Source: Lutjanus erythropterus
Taxonomy: Eukaryota; Chordata; Actinopteri; Lutjaniformes; Lutjanidae
Direction: 5' to 3'
DNA length: 64,000 nt
Assembly: GCA_020091685.1 (NCBI GenBank)
Contig: CM034613.1
Coordinates: forward strand, 11,407,469-11,471,468
Part shown: positions 12,467 through 25,044 of the stretch, piece by piece
Position numbering within the stretch: position 1 is the first letter of the stretch
How the letters are laid out: each line of letters begins with the position of its first letter
The notes under the pieces: model-generated
Database searches by the model: none
Seen by the model: only the letters and a program-made list of their open reading frames with translations
What the model was told of the DNA's origin: nothing
Made by a program: the position numbers and the translations under genes

Positions 12467-15337
12467 TTGTAACATAGATGCACTCCTGTTGGTACACATT
12501 TCACGCTGCACATCCTGTCTTTGTTCAGCGCAGAACTGTTTAATTCATTTTCAAAGTGATGGGTTCTGAAATTGCAATTTATAGAATTAAAGAGCAGAAG
12601 AAAGACGACAAGATGACAAATGTGCGAATGGCACAAATAGGTTTAGGTTGGTAAACGTTTAATACAATAAAACTCATGTATAAATATTTTTAGCTTGCAT
12701 GAATGTTGAACTAGTTGCATGTATCCCTGTGCTGAATGAGAGTTTTGCACCTAAAGTATACAGACAACCAGAGAACATGTGTGTATGAGTGTGAGCGCGT
12801 TTGCATCCTGGGAATGTGGAAGTGGCCATCCTAACTGACAAACAGGATCCAGATCGCATACAAAGCCAAGCTCTCTCTGGCTCACTCACACACACACTCA
12901 CATTCATGTAAATCAATGTTAAGGTTAAACCACATTTTATTTGAAAAGCACATGCACTGCACATGTTGTGTGGATCTGTGTTTCTGTGTTCGTAGAGTGT
13001 GTATATGGGTACATGTTAATTGCACTTGTACGTGTGTGTTCTCCCCGGAGCAGAATAAAAAAGGGAAGTTCTTGTTTACCATCACAAGACCGGCTCATTT
13101 ATTGAAGGGGAGAAGAAAGAGCCTCAGAAAGGAAGTTCTCTCTCTCTCTCTCTCAAAAAAAAAACAACTGTGAGGATTCAGCTGGAGAGAAAGGAGGGAG
13201 GAGGGAAGGAAGGAAGGAAGGATGGAAGAGACAGGAAGATGAAAAGAAGAAACAAAGACAAAGCGATGGAGAGAAAACAGAAAAACTGGAGGGATGGAGG
13301 AAGGACAGAGAGAGGATCAGCAGAGAGAGACAGAGAGAGGGACTGTTGTGTCACTCTGAGTGAATGTGCTTATTGAAAGGGATGAGTCAGTGGAAAGAGA
13401 AACAATGAAAATGCAGAGTCACTGCAGCCCTTTCATTCACATCTTTTATTCTGCTGTTCTTAATTTCTCTACCTCTGTTTTTTTCTGTCTTTTCTGTTGG
13501 TTGAAAGCTTCATCGACATTTCAGCTGAATGTTTCCTAATTTGGATGTTCATTACTGCACTTTGACCAATGTCTGGTGTTTATTAGTCTGGGAAAGTTGC
13601 AGGAAGTCGTATTTTCCTATTGCTCATCTGGCTCAGATATGTCAAACATAAAATTACATATATGACATAAGTGGTCATGTGTCAACTGCCTAAATCATAA
13701 TTGTCTGTATTCCTACTGTGAAGTACTTGCAGTTTCTTTTCAGTTGCTAACATGCATTTGTCAAAACCAAAGTCACATTGTCAGCGAGAAAGTGGCCTGT
13801 GGCCCAAACCAGACCACGTTTTCCAGAATCCATGAACTCTTTTCTCAGCACTATATACCGTATTTGCAACATGCTATGCTAACACACTACTTTCAAAAAG
13901 CAGAATTATGGCCAATTTCCGCAGTAAACTTTTTGAAATATACAGAAAATCAGAATATGTACAATAAAATGAAACAATAATGATTACAAACGTAACTCAA
14001 TGCAGTTTTAGCTGACAGCCTGCCCACATGTCCTGTTTTTACTGTGTGTGATTATACATCTTTTGATCGTTATTCTAATTAATTATTATTATTGCAGACT
14101 TTTTGTTTTTTCTCAAGTAAATTATATATCATATATATAAGGAAAAAATAAAGGATATTGAAGCAAATTGTTGAATTTCTGATTCAGTCTTGTTACATAT
14201 ATTTTACAGTTTTTACACATTGCTTACATACTTGCTGCACTTGTTGTTTGTGTCAAAATTGTACACACAAGCCAAATGAGACACTTGGAGATAAACATCT
14301 CGCTTCTATGTGAAAATGAAACTATGCACTCAAAACCTAACAATCCTTTTCAAAATGGCATTTTCGCTAAATGATCCACATATATACCATTTAAATTACT
14401 CTCTAAGAGCAGCAACAACACACTATTGTGCTTTATACAAAACACCGCTGTCTTTACAACTTTGTATACATTTCTAATTTTCAAATACAGGCTTCTGTGA
14501 AAAACTGTTCCGTTGCAGTACACTTATTTACATTTCAATGAACATAATTATTTTTTGCCATTGCAATTTTTACAGCAACAAAAACAACAACAACAAAAAA
14601 AATAGAATTACAGTACAGTGATCAATACAACATGTGGCAGTAAACTCATAGAAACAGTAAAATTACTGTGATGATGGTATAAAATGGTGTTGTTTGCTGA
14701 CAGTATACTGACAATGTCCAGTTCCTGTTCTTGGGTGATTAGATGCTGCCTGCAGCCCTCAGGTGGCCGTCTGGCAGGTCTGCAGAAAATACATTAATAT
14801 GATGTAATTGATTAGGTTCTGCAAAACTGTACTGCATACTTCACAGCACTGAAGAGCGCAGATCTACTGTTGGATTAGTTTGAATTGAACTGTGAGACAG
14901 AATAATGGTGCAGTTGCCTGGTCCCATCTTTGTTCTCTTCTTCATCCTCCTCTCAGTCTTCCTCATCCTCCCTCTCTCTCTCACTGCCTTTGCATCACAA
15001 AAGGTCTATTTGTCCATTTGTCAGACTCACACTGATTGGTGCATTAGTGTTAAAGTGTTTTCGCGTGCGCGTTTCCAATTTTAGGCGTGTTCTGCATGTT
15101 GAATAGAAATGTTTTCCCAATGATTGTAAGACATTCTTGAACGAAACGTCAGATGTCAGGAACAGTGCGTAGTGTTTTGCAAGAAGTGTGTTGCAGAATT
15201 GCAAACAAACTGAAAAGCAGAAAGTGTGTTTGCACTTTGGGTGCTTTTGTTTAAGGCATGGTTACGGCTGTTCAAGGTTTTGATGCTTCTGACTAAGTAT
15301 TCATTTTTAGTGTGTAAGCAATAGGTAAAAACTGTAA
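12467..15337. other. Intergenic with simple-sequence tracts, no gene seen
   Basis: It holds a CT run near 13138-13154 and a purine-rich GGAA/GAGA tract at about 13184-13360. The tract's open frame (rich in K, R, E and G) is a composition artefact. Otherwise AT-rich with no recognisable feature. Confidence 0.6.
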
Positions 15338-15430
15338 AACAGGGGTCTTCAGTGTTTTTCAGACCATGGACCCTTTAGCTGATAAAGAGACAGAGCAGGA
15401 ACCCCCCTACTACATATACTGTGCTGAATA
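15338..15430 (+). mobile_element. Fragment of a dispersed DNA-transposon-like repeat (CAGGGGTCTTC end)
   Basis: The segment starts CAGGGGTCTTCAGTGTTTTT and runs through 'ccatggaccctttagctgat' and 'aacccccctactacata'. From general knowledge this resembles a repeat end common in fish genomes and hAT-like in style. No matching opposite end was found. Confidence 0.45.
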
Positions 15431-16980
15431 TTTCCAGGGCTTCATTCTTACCTGTAGCTGCTAAGTCAGCAGCATGGCTAATGATAGCTGCGTTAGCATC
15501 ACTCTCTGCTCTTCTGCAGAGGTGGTTTCTGAGGTGACAGTCTCTTGCTCACAGGAGTGTCTATACACTTGATAAAGCAGCTGATTGGCCAATATGTTTC
15601 ATTAATATGTAACTAAATACTTGACCATTATGGACAGGTGAAGCACAGTAAATTAGTAGGGTAGCTATCTTATATGATTTCATGGTTTCATGGGTTTTCT
15701 TTTGTCAGTGTTGTGTAAATGATCACCACTGGTCAAACACTAAACCCCAGTCTGTGAACCAAATGTTCAGTCTCTCCGTTGCCAGAACTCTAAACATATT
15801 TTTACTTGCTAAGACACATTTGGCACCGTGATGCACTTGTGTTGCAAACTGTTAAACACGGGCGCTAGAAGCTGAACCCAACACAACTGTCATCATTTAC
15901 ACACAATTAATTTTTCTTCACACTTGTTTCTGATGATGTGAAATCACCATCTGAACAGAAAAGAATCCACATTTGCGAGTGGTTCAACATCAATCAGAGA
16001 TTCATAAATGTTTCTTGCATCATAGTCCCCTTTCCTCGACCCAATGCGATGTTTTTTTTTCCCGTTGCCAGCAATGCAGATGAAGTCCTGTCCCCTCATC
16101 AGCACAAAGATATGATGTTGAAGCAGAATTAATCCATTGTTTGTATTTCTATATTTCTTGCAGTTTGGGATGCACAACATGGAGCTGTGTGTTAGGAATG
16201 AAAATGTGTGATCTCTGTTGTGCGAATTGTTGCCAGTGTTTTGGGAGAACAAGCTTATTTCGAGACGTGTGAAGTATTATAATGGTCTGAGTGAATTTTG
16301 GAGGTGTGATTAATTGTTTGGCCAGGATGCACGTGGGTAATGCAGATTGTATGATGAGTACAGTCAATATGAATTTTAAAAACGCCTATTTAATGTTTTT
16401 AGATTGCATCCCTGTTTGTGTCGTGCACCTCTTTGACAACATATATAAAAAACAGACTCAGAATTTCAGGCAGTTTCAAGGACTTTATCTACAATCCAAG
16501 CACTTCTCAAACCCTGAAAACACTGCATTAAAATTCAAGTGTTTCAAGGATTTCTAGCACCCATAAGAACCCTGTTTATAACCCTGACTCTGTGCGTCAC
16601 ACTTTTACATCTCGACTAGTTTAAGAAAATGGACAAAACAGTACACATGGTATATTGTTAATGGATTAAAACGTAACACAGTCAGATGGTACTCATTTGG
16701 TCACACAGCGTAGAGCTGCGTCTTTCCCTCAGTCTGTGTCTTCTTCTTTGTCTTCCAGTGGGTGTCTTTTGTCATTTATCATTCTGCCACCTCACCTGCC
16801 TGCAGTCATCACTCACCGCTTGTCTGTGCTCTTTTAATCCTCCTTTACGAACATTTTCCCTTTTACACACTCAAACTTGGAAGGTGCTCGCCCGTATTTT
16901 CATTTGATCTTTGCTCGGCATCTTTCCTGTTCCCATGCCCACCCTCTCTTTCACTTCCCCTCTCCTCGCCCCTCCACATG
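15431..16980. other. Intergenic, with a dispersed repeat fragment near 16460-16575
   Basis: The stretch 'ttcaaggactttatctac...tttctagcacccataagaaccctg' resembles a 'caaggacttttcaagcac...gaaccctg' repeat that is frequent in fish genomes. No coding sequence is recognised; the hydrophobic open frame starting at 16686 has no domain and unstable composition. Confidence 0.5.
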
Positions 16981-17140
16981 ATGACACTGACTCTGCAGCA
17001 GAAATTAAAGGCCGAGCTCTAATCACCAGCAGCACTAAGTGCAGGCCAGCAGCTCGGGGCATCAGACCCCATTATAAACACAGAGACAGACAGCTAGCTC
17101 AGAGCGGTAATGACAAACCACACAAAGCAGCCGGTTGATA
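16981..17140. promoter_or_regulatory. Possible conserved noncoding element
   Basis: A compact block of balanced composition without repeat character. It contains homeodomain-like 'TCTAATCACC' (near 17017), 'CCATTATAAAC' and an E-box-like palindrome 'CAGCAGCTCGG'. The call rests only on its complexity contrasting with the flanks. Confidence 0.2.
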
Positions 17141-17458
17141 ACAGAGAGACAACCCTGCCCTCCCTTGTTAAACCATGACACCTTTTAATGCTTTCTGCTG
17201 TGCTTGCTTCTATTATTAAATATTAAAACTAAAAGCACTACTATTACTGCTATGAACAACCTAAAAAATAACTGTGATTATTATGCCCTTTTAAATTGTT
17301 GCAATTACTGTTCACAATTACCAGTCAACAGGTGTGAACCTGATGCTTTGAGCACAGGGTTTGACTTATACAAGGACATGGGCCCCTCAATTAAAGGGTC
17401 ATTTATCTTCAGTCATCTTGATCCTGTATGTTCATAGTTTTTTTTATATATATAAACC

Positions 17459-18145
17459 TCAATGCAAAAAAAGTTGGGGCGCTGTGTAAAACATAAATAA
17501 AAACATAATGCAATGATTCATAAATACTTCTATTAAATTGAACACAGTGAAAAGACAAGATACTTATAGTTCAAATTAAAAAACTTTAGTGTCTTTTGTA
17601 AATATATATTCCTCCTGAATTTGATGCCTGCAACAAGAGCATGTTTACCACTGTGTTACATCACCTTTTCTTTTAACAACACTTTTAACTCAGTAAATGT
17701 TGGAGGACCCTTTATTGAGTTTTGAAAGTGAAATTATTTCTCATTCTTGCTTGATATACGACTTCAGGTGCTCAACAGTCCGGGGCCTCTGCTGTCAAAT
17801 TTTACACTTCATAATGCACCACACATTTTCAATGGGAGACAGATCTGGACTGCAGGCAGGTCAGTCTAGTACCTGAACTCTTTTACTGCAAAGCCATGCT
17901 GTTGTAACATATGCAGATTTAAAAAAAAAAAAGGTTTTGACATTGTCTTGTTGAAATAAACAGGGACGTCTCTGAAAAACACAGATGGCAACAAACTGTT
18001 TTTCTGTGTCCTCGAACCCATGTAGTACCCTTAATACAATTATGTGACTTTTTAATGCAGTTTTTAATGCAGCGCTGTCTGAGGGGGTCAAAGGTCGAAG
18101 GCATTCACACTTGGTTTTCAGCCTTGCCCCTTACATGCAAAGATG
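17459..18145 (-). mobile_element. Decayed Tc1-like transposon, copy 2, with DDE-domain remnant
   Basis: The left end carries a terminal sequence, 'aaaaaaagttggggcgctgt' near 17466, typical of this family in fish. On the - strand at 17861-18091 the frame contains RRPCLFQQDNVKT, an interruption, then VTTAWLCSKRVQVLD. The FQQDN block holds the second catalytic Asp of a Tc1-type DDE transposase, normally followed by A-K-P-H. A poly-A insertion (about 17920-17934 on the + strand) and missing segments show the copy is dead. The right end is truncated. Confidence 0.85.
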
Positions 18146-19955
18146 TATGTCACTGTATGTTGTCCCTTAAGTAAATTTTAAATAGCAGTTAATTGCAACT
18201 CCCAGCTTTCTGATCAAGCCTCATAGTATGAGTAAATTTGAGGTAAATTGATGATCTAAATCTCCTCATGATGACTCGAGTCATTCAAGTCTTTGTTTGG
18301 CCTCTCCTGAAACACTCCAGCCTCGTCTAAATGTGTCACACGGTCGTGACTTCTCAGCGTGGTTTGTTAATTGCATCCCGGTGATGTTGCCTGGTGCTGT
18401 GATGAGTAATGACTGAAAGTTTTTTTTTTTTGTTTTTTTTTTTGTACTATGAGTAAAATGAGCTCATCACACCTGACATTAGCCTACACTATATGACACA
18501 TGTTGTTAACATGAAAATAAGGATTGTTTTGGGGTTTCTCTTTCATTGTGCTGGGATCTTCATCCAGCTTCAGTCTGTCAAATATGTCCTTAAAAGTCTA
18601 AACACTGATTTAGTCAAAGAGACAGACAATAGATAAAAGATATGATGAATTCACCCGCTGTGCAGATTCACATCACTTGTTACAACACTTTTTCTCCTCT
18701 TCAAGTCATTTTTTTTGTCATCATTTGTGTCTCTTCTTCCGCTGTTTCCCTGCTGTCAGACACAGCTGCATTAGTCCAGGTCTGGGTTAGACATCCATAC
18801 AATGATAACTGCTCTCCATTACTAGCAGATCTTAATTATACCATCCCCTCAAGGCCTGTTAGCCGGGGCACAATTACAATTTGCAATTATGGCCTAAAAG
18901 GGTTGTCACATTAGGTGTTGCTCAGAAACCTGCAGAGGTATTGATTACAGCTCATTAATCACAACACAAAATGAATGCCGCATTTCGTAACTGTGTGTGG
19001 AAAATGGGTCTGCAGATGGAAAAATGATGTGCATTTAGTCAACTTGTTCTCAATAGGATGAAAGGCTCGAAAGAAAAAGATGTCTGTTTTCAACATGAAG
19101 CGCCCGACTGTTTCAGTGGGGTCGGCTCGGCAGGCGGTGCTTGGTTTGAGGGGATTTAGAGAAAAAGAGTTTTTATATTAGTTTGAGAGATAATGAGGAA
19201 GATTATTGCAAATCTAGAACACTAAGCAAGGGTGAGCATCACCAGAGAACCAACACTGAAACTAGAATGTCTGCATTTTCTGAAGAAAATGCGTGTGACT
19301 GCTGCATCAGCTGCTGCTCACCCGCCAAAGCTTCTGAACGAGTCCCTGCAAAAAGTGTTCATGACTCATGTCTGAAGATACCACTCAAAATGGTAGAGAT
19401 AATTGACCCTTCGCTAAGCCCTGCCTCCAAACAGCAACTGTCTAGCTTAGTAACCGTAACTAGGGCTGTCTAGCTTTCTGTTCCTCTACATGTTGAAGTG
19501 GTGTGCAGGAGGCTCTGAGAAGAGCAATACTCATCATTGCATGAGTCTGGATGGCACTTTCTTTTTTGTTGTCTCTCAAAAATGCGAAACACAAGCGCAC
19601 ACGTACGGTGAATGGATTAATCTCTGTCTTCATCTGCTCTAACATAAGCTTTGTCAAGTCTAAGCCAGCTCTCTTCTGCAAATGCAGTCCGGCTGGTTTG
19701 GTTGGGTGATCCATCTCAAGGACTGCTGCACTAATTGAGCCCCTAAATGACTGAGTAATTGCCACTGACTCCCAAAATGACATATATGACCAGTGGAGAG
19801 ACCTTGAGGCCACATCCAGACACAATCGGGGATTGCAGTGATTAGCTGCAGGGTTTGTGGCTGTGTTGTGGGTGTGCATTGGTGTTTATTTGTGCTGAGA
19901 ACATAACTGCTGTATAACAATCAAGAAATTATGATCTACATCTCTGATTCAAAAG
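18146..19955. other. Intergenic; possible AT-hook/homeodomain-site cluster near 18830-18965
   Basis: No gene recognised. Between 18830 and 18965 several ATTA/TAAT cores lie close together ('cttaattat', 'caattacaatttgcaattat', 'tgattacagctcattaatca'), a pattern seen in homeodomain-bound enhancers but also in random AT-rich DNA. A poly-T run lies at about 18420-18442. Confidence 0.4.
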
Positions 19956-19961
19956 CAGCAA

Positions 19962-20050
19962 CAGTTTGGTTAGGTTTACGCATCAAAACTTGATCAAAGT
20001 TCAGGAAAAAAAGTGATTTTGGCTAAAGTAAGTATGATATGCCACGTAAT
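19962..20050 (+). repeat. Dispersed repeat fragment, 'ttggttaggttta' family
   Basis: It starts 'agtttggttaggtttacgca' and continues through 'caaaacttgatcaaagttcagg'. Related segments occur near 21540-21640, 54208-54310 and, inverted, 43955-44000. The shared order (ggttaggtttaggcaa-caaaact-...-ttcagga/ttaggaaaa) marks one dispersed family. Confidence 0.55.
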
Positions 20051-23000
20051 GAATAAGTTAAAACTTTAATCAAATCACTGCTGACTTTAAGTTTTTGGAA
20101 TTTTGGACTTCTGGACTATGGCCACTAGGGACCGATGCCTAGTGATGGACATAAATACGGGTCAAAATAAGCTGCTTGTACAAACAACATACTGAGTGAC
20201 CCAGACACATCTTTTCTAAAAGGAGCTAAAGACTGATTCCGATTGAACGACCATCTGCTTCAGTCTCTTGATTGTAAGCATCCTGATTGTAAACAGGTTA
20301 AAACCCGTTGACCCTGCTTCAAACATAATTTTCCCTCGCTGTCTCTTGTCACATCCTTGGTTCACAGATTTACACAGCTCACACATACACACACACACAC
20401 AACATGCACACTACATTACGTATACCCATCCTGCACACACCAACTGTTCGGTCTGAAGCTTGATCAGTCAGGCTGTCAGGTTTTCAGTTACTAAGCAACA
20501 CGTCATCCTCCAGTCATCAGCCAACTGTCAAAGAGGCTCTTCATATTGACATCTCTTGACAGAGACTAAATGGTCTCGCAGTGCTGGCATGAGCGCAGAC
20601 GCTAGAGACAGAAATTAACTTCTGCTCCAGGCACAGATGCCCTACAATTTTCAGAAAATGAGCAGTAAAGGCCTCAAAGCGCTCCTGATTAGGTGTGTGC
20701 TGTCTTTGCATTTCACTATGTTCACATTTTTTTCACTGACTCACCAAATATTAATGGTGGATGCAAATGCCGTCCCCCGTGGGCCAGCGTGGGTGATGCG
20801 TGACTGGGGGATTCTCTCCAGTGCATTCTGGGTGAGAAAAATAAAGTGGTAGAAAACCAAGTGTGCAGCCTGAAGCAGTTGGAAATGTTGGCAGCATGCA
20901 GACAGCAGTGCTGCGCTAAAAACACTGCATCAACAAAAAAGTACAGGGCAACAGTAAACATGATATCTAGCTGCCCCATATCTCTGCAAAAAAGTCACTT
21001 TCTGTGTTTTTTTCTTTTATATATATATGTATGTATATATATACGTATATATACATATATATCGATATTTATGACTGTTGTCATTAAGTGTTCATAATTA
21101 TGTCATCTTTAGTACAAAATTTACATCGTTTGAGATATCTTTGTCATGACAATTTGACATTAATTAAACCAATAATGTCTTTGTTATGACAACCTGACTA
21201 ACTTTGCTTGATGACAGAATAGAGTACCAAAGTTTTATTACTTTGTCAGAACCTTTTGTAATGGTATCATTAATAATTTCCTGTCTATTTTGCATGTAAA
21301 ATTACATAATTAACAGAATTACACTGACCACAGTCATAAACATTTTTAAAGACACATTTTTAATGCACATCCCGTACAAATACAGTGTTACCAAAGAAGA
21401 TTTTAAAAGATTGCCTGCATAAACACTGAAAACTGTCGACAGTAAGAAATTGGTGTTATAATACAAAAACATTTTCTTGAAAAATAAAAGAGGTGATAAA
21501 ACACTGGGATGGACGTGGTTCTCACGTGGTTAAGGCTGTGAAATAGTCATAGTTTGGGAAGGTTAAGGCAACAAAACTAATGTTGCGCAGGTTCAGGATA
21601 AAACGATGATAGTAAAGACGTCAAGTTAAGTAGATCATGTGACACCACTGAAGGGACTCATATAACTTTATGTAACAGGTAAATTTCCATAATGTCTTGG
21701 TTTTAGATAGGACTCAAACTTCACTTTGGTGAAAATCCTCTGTTTATTCTAGCCTGGTGCATCTCTTTCAGCAGCTAATGGGTACTGTGCATATCTGTAT
21801 GGATTGCCAAAGGTGGTGACGAAAAAAATTGATGAGTTGGGAAAGAGAACAGGCTGGGTCAGACAATAGCCATTGGGTTCTGAGACTGCATTTCAGCCAG
21901 TGGACTGTGTACCTGCGTGCAACCAAACTCTGCTCAGATGTGATTGGTCAATACTACTTAGACTATAAAATAGACAATTGAAAGCTTCTGATACCAAAAT
22001 CTTGCCTCTGATCTTCAGAGTCTGCATTCATATGCCAGTATTTGTTTATAGTTTACTGACCACCTGATGAATCCAATATTCACTCTCTTTTAGCTCTGGT
22101 TTTGGTCTCCTCCAACTCCTGAGGGAAATATCTGCCTCTTTAGCTGCTTAATGCTCCATATGTTCAAATCTCTAACTGTGTCTGTCTAATTTTTTGTGCT
22201 GAGCAGGCAGTGTGCAATATGTCTTAGAGCTTCACTGAAACCTGCTGCCTATGGCTGGCCAAAAACAACACTACAGAAAACATGGAAACGGCCCCGTTGT
22301 GGTTCAAGCACCTAATTGTGAGCCGTTAAGAGCATTTCCACCAAAAATAAATTGGTTCAGAACATGAAGAAATGGCTCCCAGTTGGAAACAAAACAGCAG
22401 GTTTTTCTCTGGAACCAAAGTGGACATGTCATATTGTACAGGCTGTGGTGCGTTGTGCAATGCCCTCTGTTGATCATTTCCTTGAGAGTCCATACAAGGG
22501 TTTAAGACTCTTGAACGGAGCTGAATTATTGGTTGTAAAAGGGCCATGAGAGGAACCATAAACAGTAAAGTTGTGAGTCAGACAACTAAACAATGAGCTG
22601 AAAATTGCTCCATAAAGTTGCTTTAAAATGAAAGATACTTTTCACCCTGCAATGTGCTATATTTCATCATGCACTGAGGCAAATTCAAGCCTTGAGTCTT
22701 ATTCGGCACTACAGTCAAGTGCTGAATCTTGCATGAAGTCAGACTGAACTGCCCTTTTATTCACAGCTGAGTGCCATCCTGGAAGACAGCTGAAGTCCGA
22801 CAGCCATTCAGAGAGTCTCACCTGAAAGACTGGGACTTTTCAAGTGTAAAATTTGGTTCACTCACAGCTGCTGCGCGCGCCCTCCCTCTATTCTTCTGGA
22901 AATGTCAAGGCCTAAATTGCTAATAATATAAAACTGAACGTCAAAGAATCTCTGTGTATATCTGCTCTGGCTGTGCTTGTGTGCGAGCTTGTGTGAGAGA

Positions 23001-23861
23001 GTGTACACTCTTTTCTGCCCTCTCTGGTTGCTTGGACACCAGTGCTGAGAGGCTGGCCTGTGTTTCATGCTGAGTGCCAACCTACCACTTTACCACGAGA
23101 TCTACATGTGTGTGTTTTGTTGCCTTTCTTTCCGTATGTTTCCATGTTTATCTGTGTATGTGCATGTTTATGTTGTCATGCTAACCTTCTTTTGTGCAGC
23201 CTGCTTTTACGTGCGTCTTATTTTTTGATTTTTATAAACTTTAAAGCATGCTAGTGTGTGTGTATGTGTGAGTGTGTTGGAGCAGGGGAGAGCATTGGTA
23301 GCGTGTGGAGACGCTTAGCAACATTTATGCCAGCATACGGACCGTGGGTGTGGGACAGAGAGAAGCAGGCTCCAGGGCCAGACCGGTCCTAGTAGGAGGT
23401 GGTAATGTGTGTGTGGGGTTGTGACTTGGGTCTGATTTGGCAGATTACTCATATTTGATAAACGACTAGTCAAACAAATCTTGTATTAAACATGTTAAAT
23501 GTGGTCAGCTGAAGTGGGTTGATGTGATTCAGAGGACAAAAAACCTGATTACAACAGGTTGATGTCATATGTGTACACCCACTGCTAGGCACTGATTGCC
23601 TGCAGGATACTTGTGTCGCAGCAAGCAGCAAAAACCATGACTGAATCTTAACTCCAACGCAGTGCCTTAAAGCTGAAATCCATTATGACTTCTTTAAAAC
23701 TGAGATATTCTTGAGTTCCATCCAAGATATAATCCACTGGTTTGTAGCTGATCATTTTGAAACCTTGAGTTTGGCATTATGGCCGTCATATGGCACTGCA
23801 AGGTATGCATTGCTGTGTCTTTATCCCGAGGGTGTTTTCATGTCACACTTTTGGAAATATG
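20051..23861. other. Intergenic with AT-repeat tract, no gene seen
   Basis: A TA/TG-rich tract lies at about 21018-21065 and a second copy of the 'ggttaggtttaggcaa' repeat at about 21515-21640. No coding sequence is recognised. Confidence 0.55.
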
Positions 23862-24160
23862 AGTTCTAAAAGGGTTCTTCTTGAATGGCTGAGGTTCTTC
23901 CCAGAACCATTTACTTCAGAAGAACCTTTTTTAAAGAAAAAGTCTGTATATAGTTATTTGCAAGACTATCATTAAGAACATTTTTCATCCAAAGAACCCT
24001 TTTTGGAAAAAAAGCTTGTCAAGGATTATTGAAAAATATAATAAATACAATACAAAATGGTTTTTGGAAGCACCTACTGAGTGTGTCCTAGATAAAACCC
24101 TTGGAATATAAAAAGGTTCCTGGTAGAAAACGCTGCATGGGTTCTACTTTTCTCGGGAGA
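23862..24160 (+). repeat. AAGGGTTC-type repeat, partial copy A
   Basis: It begins near 'ttctaaaagggttcttcttg' and contains 'cccagaaccattt(a)cttc', 'aaagaaccctttttgg' and 'aaacccttggaatataaaaa'. All of these recur in copies B (25045-25909) and C (inverted, 26592-27208). It lacks the downstream part of copy B. Confidence 0.75.
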
Positions 24161-25044
24161 CATTACTGTTGAGTTTTATTTCTTCAGGCTTTTGAGCACC
24201 TCAAGCCGAGTGCCATCTAGTTCCATTATATTCACAAGAAGCCAGACATCTCTGTGGCTGATATCTCCAAAAGTTGGCAACTCACACCAAAACAATCTAG
24301 ATGGATAAACAGCTCTACGGGTAAGAGGATAAATACCTATTTTTGATTTTGGGGTGAACAGTTCTTTGAAAGTGCATATGATTACAAAAAAAACAGATGT
24401 AATCTTTAAAATGAGAGCAGATTTCAGAAACTGTAAATGAAATACAGTGCTTTAGTCATTTTGACCTCTTCTAATAACTCTTAGAGCTCGGTCTCATCAT
24501 CTCCACTAAGAGTGATTACCCTGCAGTCATTAATTACTGCCTAGTTATTAACCACACTGGCACATTTTCCTGTTTCCTACGCCCTTATTCAATTTCTTCA
24601 GCATGTGCCGTTGTTTCTTAATTTCCTCCTCTGTTCATGACTTTCCCCGTTATTCTCCATCCCTCGCTCTCTCGTCTAATTTTCTCTTTTCCCATTACAC
24701 CTTGCACGCCCTCCTACCCCCTCTCGTTGACTCTCTGTCTCCCTGCGATAGAGCCTTTAGATCTCATTAGCGCCCCAGCTAAGACGTGTCACATTCTCAC
24801 CCTCTGCCATCGCGGAGGAGGTGACGTACAACGTGAAGGCCTTTCATGGCTCTGCGGAGACGCACTGCAGGTTGCTGACTTCTAACTGGAACCAATTCAG
24901 TCATTGCAATGAAGACTGTGATATCATCATGAACCTCTTAGCTGATAGACTGAAGCCTTTAGAACATAAAACCAGGCAGAAGAAATTATTAGCTTGTATC
25001 TTTGAATTGTCCATTTTCTGATGGATACATTTTTATGTCGGGAC
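24161..25044. other. Intergenic; CpG-retaining block near 24770-24880
   Basis: Most is featureless. Around 24770-24880 about nine CpGs cluster in non-repetitive sequence with an open frame (EEVTYNVKAFHGSAETHCR) ending near a poor donor, CAG|GTTGCT. I do not recognise the peptide. It could be a conserved noncoding element or an isolated exon. A CATTAATTACTG site sits at about 24529. Confidence 0.3.

Noticed and set aside
12200..12569. Three overlapping ORFs and a CRISPR-like regular spacing
   Set aside because: The region is a 16-bp minisatellite; there are no spacers between repeats, and the host is a vertebrate.
13170..13376. Lys/Arg/Glu-rich ORF
   Set aside because: Produced by the GGAA/GAGA purine tract.
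16686..17138. Hydrophobic ORF possibly a signal peptide or membrane segment
   Set aside because: The hydrophobicity comes from a pyrimidine-rich tract; neighbouring frames are equally open.
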